Origin: Aquabacterium sp. | GTDB taxonomy: Bacteria > Pseudomonadota > Gammaproteobacteria > Burkholderiales > Burkholderiaceae_C | Assembly (NCBI GenBank): GCA_030654395.1 | Contig: JAURXM010000132.1 | Span: 310,001-374,000 of the forward strand | DNA length: 64,000 bases | Reading direction: 5' to 3' | Shown here: one piece after another, positions 17,233 through 25,297 of the stretch | Numbering within the stretch: the stretch's first letter is position 1 | Layout: each line of letters starts with the position of its first letter | Program-made: the position numbers and the translations under genes | Notes under the pieces: model-generated | The model's database searches: none | What the model saw: only the letters and a program-made list of their open reading frames with translations | What the model was told of the DNA's origin: nothing

Positions 17233-19555
17233 GCATCGCCCGTCAGCAATGACGGGCGTGGATTGAAACTGCGTAACGCCATGCCGCGCATGTATGCAGA
17301 CGGCGCATCGCCCGTCAGCAATGACGGGCGTGGATTGAAACACTCTTATTACGCGCTAAGTTGTTGTTGTTACTTGCATCGCCCGTCAGCAATGACGGGC
17401 GTGGATTGAAACACCGTGCCAGCGCTCAGCACGCAGGCGCTTGCCGTGCATCGCCCGTCAGCAATGACGGGCGTGGATTGAAACACACAATTAACCGGTA
17501 GCCACTGAGGCACCAACTGCATCGCCCGTCAGCAATGACGGGCGTGGATTGAAACCGGGGTGAGGTGTTGCGCAACAACGCGGCAGTGTGCATCGCCCGT
17601 CAGCAATGACGGGCGTGGATTGAAACTGATTTTGGCCTGAGAGTGATGCCGAATGGCGACGCATCGCCCGTCAGCAATGACGGGCGTGGATTGAAACCTC
17701 CGTGGCTAGCGCTACCCGAACGCAAGTTGAAGCATCGCCCGTCAGCAATGACGGGCGTGGATTGAAACGATCATCGCGCCGTAATCGTCAACCTGCGCGG
17801 CCGCATCGCCCGTCAGCAATGACGGGCGTGGATTGAAACATGCACCACGATCGCGTCGTGTTTGACCGTCGCGGCATCGCCCGTCAGCAATGACGGGCGT
17901 GGATTGAAACCATGGTGATGCGCTGCCCGTCTGCGTCGTCCTGAGCATCGCCCGTCAGCAATGACGGGCGTGGATTGAAACCACGCCACAACGATCACAG
18001 GACAGACCAATCAAAGCATCGCCCGTCAGCAATGACGGGCGTGGATTGAAACCGCGCTGACGTCCACGACCTTCATGCCCGACATAGCATCGCCCGTCAG
18101 CAATGACGGGCGTGGATTGAAACCATCAAGAATTCCCACCCCGGCCTAAGCTCAGTCTGGCATCGCCCGTCAGCAATGACGGGCGTGGATTGAAACCCCG
18201 AATCGGGCAGTGTGATGACCGGCGAAGCGGGTGCATCGCCCGTCAGCAATGACGGGCGTGGATTGAAACTTTTACTGGCTGGGCAGGGGCTTGGCGCTGG
18301 GGTGCATCGCCCGTCAGCAATGACGGGCGTGGATTGAAACCATCGATCACGAGGGAACCACATCCAAGATGCTTGGCATCGCCCGTCAGCAATGACGGGC
18401 GTGGATTGAAACTTTGATTTGTGAGGTTCCCCATGTTGGTTCGTTTGCATCGCCCGTCAGCAATGACGGGCGTGGATTGAAACAAGCAGGCAAGCGCGAA
18501 TTGTCGGCTGGCTATCGGCATCGCCCGTCAGCAATGACGGGCGTGGATTGAAACAGCTTACTGGACTGGCACGAATTACTGGAGATAAGGCATCGCCCGT
18601 CAGCAATGACGGGCGTGGATTGAAACGGGTCAACGGTGTCACCCGAAGCCGTGCGCAAGGCATCGCCCGTCAGCAATGACGGGCGTGGATTGAAACCTCA
18701 AATGATCTATGAGCGCGTGTACGCAGCGGAGGCATCGCCCGTCAGCAATGACGGGCGTGGATTGAAACATGTGCCACTTACACAGGCCGCGCGGGTCACC
18801 ATGGCATCGCCCGTCAGCAATGACGGGCGTGGATTGAAACACAAGGGCTGCAAGGTCGGCAAGAGCACGATCGACCGCATCGCCCGTCAGCAATGACGGG
18901 CGTGGATTGAAACTGGCTTGAGGCCGGTAACTTTCCCACTCGAAAGGGCATCGCCCGTCAGCAATGACGGGCGTGGATTGAAACTGAGCTTCAGGGCGCG
19001 TGGCTTTGGCTCAAGAAAGCATCGCCCGTCAGCAATGACGGGCGTGGATTGAAACCAATGTGAAGTGGTGCATCACGGTCTTGACCACCGCATCGCCCGT
19101 CAGCAATGACGGGCGTGGATTGAAACGACCACTCGACCTGCTTGGCCAAGATCATGGCCTGCATCGCCCGTCAGCAATGACGGGCGTGGATTGAAACTTT
19201 CAAGGGGTGTTGGTATCGACTCTGGTTTGCGTGCATCGCCCGTCAGCAATGACGGGCGTGGATTGAAACAATAGCCCGCGCCAAGAAAGAGCAGGCAGGG
19301 CAAGCATCGCCCGTCAGCAATGACGGGCGTGGATTGAAACTGTGTGGGGGTTAGCTTGTCAGTGCTCCAGCAAGGCATCGCCCGTCAGCAATGACGGGCG
19401 TGGATTGAAACGAGCTGATCGCCACGTGCGTGGTGCCATCGAACTGGCATCGCCCGTCAGCAATGACGGGCGTGGATTGAAACCTACACCCAAGCTGATG
19501 TGCAACCGACCACCCGAGGCATCGCCCGTCAGCAATGACGGGCGTGGATTGAAGC
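17233..19555 (+). CRISPR. Type I-C CRISPR array, 33 repeats of 37 nt, 32 spacers
   Basis: The 37-base repeat starts GCAT, then CGCCCGTCA, GCAA and TGACGGGCG, and ends with TGGATTGAAAC. The middle forms a perfect 9-bp stem closed by a GCAA (GNRA-type) tetraloop. The last 11 bases equal the 5' handle left by Cas5d cutting at the stem base. Repeats begin at 17233, 17305, 17376, 17448 and so on to 19519, every 70-73 bases, giving spacers of 33-36 bases. All repeats look identical except the last (19519-19555), which ends GAAGC instead of GAAAC. The array is transcribed on the plus strand away from the leader. Spacer targets cannot be judged here. Confidence 0.99.
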
Positions 19556-19580
19556 AGTTGAAAGGCAAGCCTTCACTTCA

Positions 19581-19593
19581 GCGTGGATTGAAC
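19581..19593 (+). repeat. Decayed CRISPR repeat fragment
   Basis: The 13 bases GCGTGGATTGAAC repeat the 3' end of the CRISPR repeat with one A missing, 25 bases beyond the last recognisable repeat. This is most simply the remains of an older, leader-distal repeat. Confidence 0.6.
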
Positions 19594-19988
19594 CTCTATA
19601 AAATGCGAGCACACCGGGTAATGCCCCAAGTTCTCACTGCTTTAGAAATAGAGGACCTCTGCGAAACAATCTCTGCTGGTTCAAACGAGCGAAAGTAGCT
19701 GGAGAAGATGCTCCTCATTAGAAAGCGCGAACTCAAAGGGCGAACTGAGGCATTGATGGTCTTAATCGATCTGAGCGACAAGGCTGCTATCCCTCTGGGT
19801 GCGGCAGTGACTGGTGCTGTTTCAATCCTGGCCTCGACCGGCGTACTAGACGATCCATAGACTCCCGGTGATGCCGGTGCAGACGAAATGAACAGCTGTG
19901 ACCTTGAATCCGCCACCGGCCTTTGTGCCTCTTTCATATCGGCGGACAATGCCTCTCTGCGCATCCATAACTAACAGAAAGGCACACC
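19594..19988. other. Array-flanking region with a short uncertain reading frame
   Basis: Nearly 400 bases without a recognised gene. The only plus-strand frame that looks slightly protein-like runs from ATG 19708 to TAG 19860 (50 residues) with a hydrophobic stretch IPLGAAVTGAVSILASTGV. The same frame continues upstream across an amber stop (19696-19698) into LTALEIEDLCETISAGS. It could be the remains of a small membrane protein or chance; I recognise no family. A possible Shine-Dalgarno for the phosphatase gene (AGAAAGG) lies at 19976-19982. Confidence 0.3.
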
Positions 19989-21533
19989 ATGGCCATCATG
20001 CTCGGTCCCGTACTTCAATTTCTCGGCATTCACGAACGTCGATGGGGTGTGAGCCTGCTGGTCGTCACCGACACCGCTGCACCGCCCGTACTGCAATGCG
20101 CCGCTGCTGGGGGCGCGTTTAGCTTGCTGAGCACACTGCAGAGCGGTGCCCATGTGTGGCGTGCCGTGCTCGCCGTAGTGCAGGGGGCATCAGCACAGCG
20201 CGTTGTCTACCGTGTGGATGGCCAGAGCTACGCCTTTCACTTACCTGCCGATGGCGAGTCTCCGCGCATGGCCTATGCCTCGTGCAACGGCTTTTCCAGC
20301 CCTGGTTTGATGAAAAATGTAGTGGACAAGAACGCGCTGTGGACGCGGCTGCTGAATGTGCATGCCGGGCGCGAACGCATCAATGGCCGCAGCTATGGCC
20401 CTTACCATTTGTTTTTGATGGGCGGCGACCAGGTGTATTCCGATGCGTTATGGCAGGACCCCGCCTGCCCGGACATCGTGGCCTGGAGCCAACTCACGCG
20501 CGACCAACGCCGCAAGGTCCCGTGGACTGCCGCGCTGCAAAAGCAAGTAACAAACTTTTTTGAAAACCTGTATTTGAGCAAGTGGTCGCAGCCCGAGGTG
20601 GCGCAGGTTCTGGCCAGCCTGCCTACTGTGATGATGTGGGACGACCATGACATCATTGACGGCTGGGGCTCTTACCCGGCGCAAGACCATGATTGCCCGT
20701 TGTACCAGGGTGTGTTTGCCATCGCAAAAAACTGCTTCTCTCTGTTCCAGCGCCACAGTGTGCTGGGTACACCGCCTCCTTGCACGCTGCCGGGGCAGAG
20801 TGCATTCAGCGCGGGGTATCGCGTGGGCACCACCGGCTTGTTGGTGCTGGACATGCGCAGTGAGCGCAGCCCCGAGCGCAAGCTGGGCAACAACTTGCAA
20901 AGCGCGCAGGTGCTGAGCCCCGCCAGTTGGGCTGCCGCCTACCAGTGGCTGGATGCGCAAAAGGGGATGAAGCATCTGGTGGTCATGAGCAGTATTCCGG
21001 TGGTGCATCCCAGCTTTGAGTTGTTGGAAAAGATGCTGGGTGCGCTGCCTGGTCAGCAGGAGCTGGAAGATGATTTGCGAGACCACTGGACCAGTGCCGC
21101 GCACCGTGCGGAGAGGTTGCGCCTGATTCACCGCCTGTTTGACTTCAGTAAGGCGCAGTCGTGCCGGGTCACTTTGGTCAGCGGAGATGTGCATGTGGCC
21201 GCAGTGGGCGTGTTGGAATCCAAGCGCGAAGCGACGGACACCAACGCCCAGATCATCAACCAAGTCACCAGCAGCGGTATCGTGCATCCGCCACCCGCTG
21301 CCATGGCGCGTTACTTTCTGGAGCATGCGTGCTTGCAGGTGGAAACGGTGGATAGAGGCATTACTGCTGCCATGTATGAGTTCCCCACCACCTCGCGGCG
21401 CTTGATTGGCGCGCGCAATTTCCTGACGCTGGAGCCCGACGATGCGGCCAACCCCGCGCAGCGCTTGTGGGTGAACTGGTGGGTGGAAAACGAGCCCGAG
21501 CCCAGCTGCAAAGTGATCCACCCTGTGCGTTAG
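19989..21533 (+). CDS. PhoD-like metallophosphatase
   Basis: A 514-residue protein with the metal-binding motifs of the PhoD-like alkaline phosphatase family: GGDQVYSD (residue about 144), WDDHDIIDGWG (about 216) and SGDVHVAAVG (about 397). It should hydrolyse phosphate mono- or diesters using a bimetal centre. Unlike secreted PhoD enzymes it has no signal peptide; the N-terminus MAIMLGPVLQFLG is followed by a beta-rich domain, so it is probably cytoplasmic. It stands alone between the CRISPR array and vgrG. Whether it belongs to the T6SS island or to a housekeeping pathway is not clear. Confidence 0.85.
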   Translation: MAIMLGPVLQFLGIHERRWGVSLLVVTDTAAPPVLQCAAAGGAFSLLSTLQSGAHVWRAVLAVVQGASAQRVVYRVDGQSYAFHLPADGESPRMAYASCNGFSSPGLMKNVVDKNALWTRLLNVHAGRERINGRSYGPYHLFLMGGDQVYSDALWQDPACPDIVAWSQLTRDQRRKVPWTAALQKQVTNFFENLYLSKWSQPEVAQVLASLPTVMMWDDHDIIDGWGSYPAQDHDCPLYQGVFAIAKNCFSLFQRHSVLGTPPPCTLPGQSAFSAGYRVGTTGLLVLDMRSERSPERKLGNNLQSAQVLSPASWAAAYQWLDAQKGMKHLVVMSSIPVVHPSFELLEKMLGALPGQQELEDDLRDHWTSAAHRAERLRLIHRLFDFSKAQSCRVTLVSGDVHVAAVGVLESKREATDTNAQIINQVTSSGIVHPPPAAMARYFLEHACLQVETVDRGITAAMYEFPTTSRRLIGARNFLTLEPDDAANPAQRLWVNWWVENEPEPSCKVIHPVR

Positions 21534-21725
21534 CCCCCTTGATCTTCTCAATCACAGCTTGCCATACACGGCTTGAACGATCGAAGCGCGGGGTCACATC
21601 AGCATGCAGATATGTTGCATGCCGTTACACCGTAGCCCCCCATCAGAGGGCTCTCTCGCACCAGTTCGTCCTTCAAAATCCCCCGCTGCTATTCACATAA
21701 ATAAACACAGCGCAGGGAGCCCGCC

Positions 21726-24700
21726 ATGGGTCTGGATCTTTTCGGTTTGACGGATACGCGCCTCTACACCCTGAGCTCGCCCGTCAGCGACCCTGGCAGC
21801 CCACACAGCCTGCCCGCCGACCTGATGGTCGAGAGCTTTGTGCTGCACGACGCCGTATCGCAGCCCTTTGCGCTGTACATCAACGCCTTGGTGCTCAACG
21901 CCCACGTTGAGCTCAAGCAACTCTACGCCCGCCCCATCACCTTGCAAACCACGCTGGCCGATGGCAGTCGCACGTGCCGCAGTGGCTACATCGTCGCCGC
22001 AGACGCGCTGGGCTCAGACGGCGGCTTTGCCCGCAAAGGCCTGCTGGTACAGCCTTGGATTGCCCTGTTGGGCCACACCCTCGGCAGCCGCATCTGGCAA
22101 GACAAGTCGGTCATCGAGATCATCGAGGACGTCTTTGCTGACCACCCCACCATCTCCGCATGGCAATGGGACGAAGGCGTTGCCAGTTACATCGCCCAAG
22201 GCCTGTTTGCCCGCAATGGTGGGCAGCGCGCCTACTGCGCCCAATACCGAGAAAGCGACTTGGACTTTGTCAGCCGCCTTTTGATTGAAGAGGGCCTTTG
22301 CTACCGCATTGAAGAAGACGCCGCCGCGCCCGGTGGCCACACCGTCATCTTTTTTGCCGACAGCGCCAAGCAGCCGCAAGACGCGATCAGCGCCAGCAGC
22401 TTAGGCGGCCAAGGCATCCGCTTTCACCGCAGCAACAGCCAAGAAGCGCAAGACAGCATCCAAGCGCTGGCCAGCGTGCTCAGCTTGGGCGCCACCGCCA
22501 CCACGGTGCAAGGCTGGGATTACGCAGCCAACAGTGCCACCACTTTTGAGGCGCCCACAACAGGTCAATGGGGTAGCCAAGAGGCCCGCAAGCTGCAAAG
22601 CTGGCTGACCAGCTTCGACCCCACCAGCGACTACATATTTGGCAACCAAGCCGAGGCCCAGTTTGCCGCCACCCGCTTGCAAGAAGCCCACGAGGCACGC
22701 TACCAAACGTGGCTAGGGCGCGGCACCGTGCGCACCCTGCGTGCGGGCAGCTGGATGGCCGTGACGCAGGCCGCACTGGACAGCGACGAATTCTTTGTCC
22801 ACGCCGTAGACGCCTACGGTGTCAACAACCTGCCCAAAGACCTCAGCGAGGCCATCGTCCAGTCGCTCGGTCAGGCCGACTTGCCCGAGCTCAGCGTATC
22901 TGTCGACCAGATGCCCGTAGACACACAAGCCCTGCAAAAGCAAGCCACCCAAAGCGGCTTTGCCTGCCAGTTCCAAGCCGTGCGCCGCGAGGTGCCATGG
23001 CGCGCCATCTTGCTGGACGGCACGGGCCTGCGCCCCCGCCCACGCCCTACCGCACTGGGCGTGCAAACGGCCATCGTGGTCGGCCCAGATGGCAGCACCA
23101 CAGCCAGCGGCAGTGACGAGCTCTACACCGACAAACTGGGCCGCGTCAAAGTCAAGTTCCACTGGCAAGCCAACCCCTACGCACCCCAGCGGGCCAACAG
23201 CGACCACAGCTGCTGGGTGCGCGTGATGCAGCGCTTGGCAGGCCCAGGCATGGGCCACCAATTCATCCCGCGCATTGGGCACGAAGTGCTGGTCGGCTTT
23301 TTGAACAACGACGTTGACCGGCCCTTTGTGCAAGCCAGCCTCTACAGCGGGCGCGGTGAAGGCGGCGTGCCACGCACACCCGGCGGGCAGCCCAAGGCAG
23401 CTGACACCAGCGCCTTTGCCGAATCAAGCGACCACCGCACCAGCGCGCAAATGAACATGGTCGGCTCAAACAGTGGGGGCAACAGCCCCGCATGGCACGG
23501 CGGCGCACCGGGCAGCGCCACACAAGGCGCCCCAGCCCAGAACAACGCCGCAGCCCTGAGCGGTGTCAAAAGCAAAGAGTTTGGTGGCTACGGCTACAAC
23601 CAGCTGGTGATGGACGACACGCCCCAACAAGGCCGCCTGCAACTGCACAGCACCCACAGCCAAAGCTGGCTGCAAATGGGCCACCTGCTGCACCAAGCAG
23701 ACAACCACCGAGGCAGCTTGCGGGGCCAAGGCTTTGAGCTCAGAACCGACGCATGGGGCGGCCTGCACGCGGTGCGCGGCGTGATGCTCAGCACCTTCGG
23801 CCTGAACAACGGCCTAGGCCAAAGCGCCGAGCCCGCAGGCGACAACGCCGCTGGCATCGCCTTGGCCAAGCAAATGCAGCAACTGGCCAGCACCTTCAAC
23901 CAAGCGGCCAGCACGCACCAAACCGTGGGCTTGGTCAGCACGGCAGCCTTGACCCAAAGCCTGAGCGGCATGGTCAGCCGCAGCAGCTTGCCTAACGCCA
24001 AGGCCGATGCAGACCAACAAGCCACCGCCACCGGCCCAGACAAAGTACCGCACATGGCCGACCCCCACATCGCCCTGATCGGCAAAGCGGGCGTGGGCAT
24101 CACAGCCGGGCTTGACCTGCACCTGAGCAGCCAAGGCAGCACCGTGCTGTCCAGCGGCCAAGACACACAATGGGCCATCGGCGGCCAAGCCCGCATCCAA
24201 ACGGGTCAAGCCATCGGCATCTTGGCCGGGGCCATACAAGCGGGCACAGATGCAGCAGAGGCTGCAGGTAAAGGCCTGAGCATCATCGCCGCACAAGGCC
24301 CGATCGACCTGCAAGCCCAAGCGGGCCCCGCGCAGATCGCATCCAAAGGAGCGCTAGAGCTCAAAACCGCAAACGGCGTGGTCAACCTCGCCGCCGCCAA
24401 AAAAGTCGTGCTGACCGTATCAGGTGGCGCCAGCATCACCATTGATAACGGCAGCTTGACCGTGCAATGCCCCGGCAAGATCATGGTGCAGGCGGGGCAG
24501 AAGTCGATGGTGGGGGGCGATCGAGTGAACCATTCCTTTCCTGATTTGCCGTCCACAAAGCTGTACGCAGCTGCTTTCGTTGTGCGTGACGAGCAAGGCC
24601 ATGCGGTAGCAGGACAACGGTATCTGATGAGCATGCCCAATGGCGAAATACAAATTGGTCAGACTGATCAAACAGGACAAACAGCAAAAGCCTTCAGCAA

Positions 24701-24809
24701 CAGTCCGCAGCCCGTGGAGCTTTCACTGCTAGACGGTGATGAATGGCACCAATCAGAAATTAACTCAGCCCATCAAGAGATGGATAAATATTGGAATCAG
24801 GCCGAATGA
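21726..24809 (+). CDS. vgrG: T6SS spike protein VgrG with C-terminal extension
   Basis: A 1027-residue TssI protein. The gp27-like part covers about residues 1-430, followed by the gp5-like OB fold (DKLGRVKVKFHW, then SCWVRVMQRLAGPGMG) and the block YGYNQLVMDDTPQQGRLQLH. A DUF2345-type beta-helical needle follows, to about residue 935. The last 90 residues (from KLYAAAFVVRDEQGHAVAGQ) resemble a transthyretin-like cargo-docking domain, as in VgrGs that carry Tle or peptidoglycan hydrolase effectors. The four genes that follow overlap or adjoin it, so it heads an effector module. Base composition drops in GC near 24500, where the extension starts. Confidence 0.95.
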   Translation: MGLDLFGLTDTRLYTLSSPVSDPGSPHSLPADLMVESFVLHDAVSQPFALYINALVLNAHVELKQLYARPITLQTTLADGSRTCRSGYIVAADALGSDGGFARKGLLVQPWIALLGHTLGSRIWQDKSVIEIIEDVFADHPTISAWQWDEGVASYIAQGLFARNGGQRAYCAQYRESDLDFVSRLLIEEGLCYRIEEDAAAPGGHTVIFFADSAKQPQDAISASSLGGQGIRFHRSNSQEAQDSIQALASVLSLGATATTVQGWDYAANSATTFEAPTTGQWGSQEARKLQSWLTSFDPTSDYIFGNQAEAQFAATRLQEAHEARYQTWLGRGTVRTLRAGSWMAVTQAALDSDEFFVHAVDAYGVNNLPKDLSEAIVQSLGQADLPELSVSVDQMPVDTQALQKQATQSGFACQFQAVRREVPWRAILLDGTGLRPRPRPTALGVQTAIVVGPDGSTTASGSDELYTDKLGRVKVKFHWQANPYAPQRANSDHSCWVRVMQRLAGPGMGHQFIPRIGHEVLVGFLNNDVDRPFVQASLYSGRGEGGVPRTPGGQPKAADTSAFAESSDHRTSAQMNMVGSNSGGNSPAWHGGAPGSATQGAPAQNNAAALSGVKSKEFGGYGYNQLVMDDTPQQGRLQLHSTHSQSWLQMGHLLHQADNHRGSLRGQGFELRTDAWGGLHAVRGVMLSTFGLNNGLGQSAEPAGDNAAGIALAKQMQQLASTFNQAASTHQTVGLVSTAALTQSLSGMVSRSSLPNAKADADQQATATGPDKVPHMADPHIALIGKAGVGITAGLDLHLSSQGSTVLSSGQDTQWAIGGQARIQTGQAIGILAGAIQAGTDAAEAAGKGLSIIAAQGPIDLQAQAGPAQIASKGALELKTANGVVNLAAAKKVVLTVSGGASITIDNGSLTVQCPGKIMVQAGQKSMVGGDRVNHSFPDLPSTKLYAAAFVVRDEQGHAVAGQRYLMSMPNGEIQIGQTDQTGQTAKAFSNSPQPVELSLLDGDEWHQSEINSAHQEMDKYWNQAE

Positions 24810-25297
24810 TGTCGAACTCAAAATATTTTCAAGTCTCTGCTTACCTTGCGTTTTTGTCCGTTGGCCTGATGACAACAGGCTGCGCTAGTGCAAACGTAGA
24901 AGGGTGGAAAACTGATATCCCCTGCGGAGGCCTTCAATACGTTGTGACCTCTCATTGCAAAGCATCGGGCGATGAGTTTGAGCTCAACACGTGTCGACCA
25001 GGGCAACAGCTCACAGTCGGTAAGCTGTCGATTAATGTGCCGTCTGCACCACGCACAGCGAAGCAGCAGCCAATCTTTGCCACGCATTGGCAATGCGTGA
25101 AGACCGATACGGGCGCCTACCTGCTGCTTGATTTCTCGTCAGGAGTAGGCCGTACTGCTAGCGACGAAGCAGTTGAGTTCTATGACAAGCAACTTCACCG
25201 AATAACCGATGAAGCGCTCATCCGCAGTATCTACAAGCATTCCGACAAAGCTCGCGAGGGCTATGTGAAATCCATCTATCCGGGTGAAGGTAACTGA
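24806..25297 (+). CDS. Probable exported lipoprotein of a T6SS module, unknown function
   Basis: About 163 residues, starting in the ATGATG that overlaps the vgrG stop. The N-terminus has a hydrophobic segment YLAFLSVGLMTTGCAS, which resembles a lipoprotein signal, although the box TTGC lacks the usual Leu at -3. The mature part has several cysteines (PCGGLQYVV, HCKASG, NTCRPG, WQCVK) that could form disulfides in the periplasm. I recognise no family. Its place between vgrG and the peptidoglycan hydrolase suggests an immunity or accessory role. The stop overlaps the next gene by 14 bases. Confidence 0.65.
   Translation: MMSNSKYFQVSAYLAFLSVGLMTTGCASANVEGWKTDIPCGGLQYVVTSHCKASGDEFELNTCRPGQQLTVGKLSINVPSAPRTAKQQPIFATHWQCVKTDTGAYLLLDFSSGVGRTASDEAVEFYDKQLHRITDEALIRSIYKHSDKAREGYVKSIYPGEGN

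Noticed and set aside
17128..19698. Several open frames in the CRISPR array with repeated peptides such as ASPVSNDGRGLK or FNPRPSLLTGDA
   Set aside because: These are translations of the 37-nt repeats in different frames, not a repeat protein.
19596..19964. A 122-residue minus-strand frame after the array
   Set aside because: Ser/Arg-rich with no motif and no ribosome site; most likely chance.
20448..21551. A 367-residue minus-strand frame
   Set aside because: It mirrors the PhoD-like phosphatase gene; its His/Gln-rich composition shows it is a shadow frame.
24480..25093. Small minus-strand frames over the vgrG end and the lipoprotein gene, considered as antisense regulators
   Set aside because: No promoter or ribosome site; explained by the plus-strand genes.
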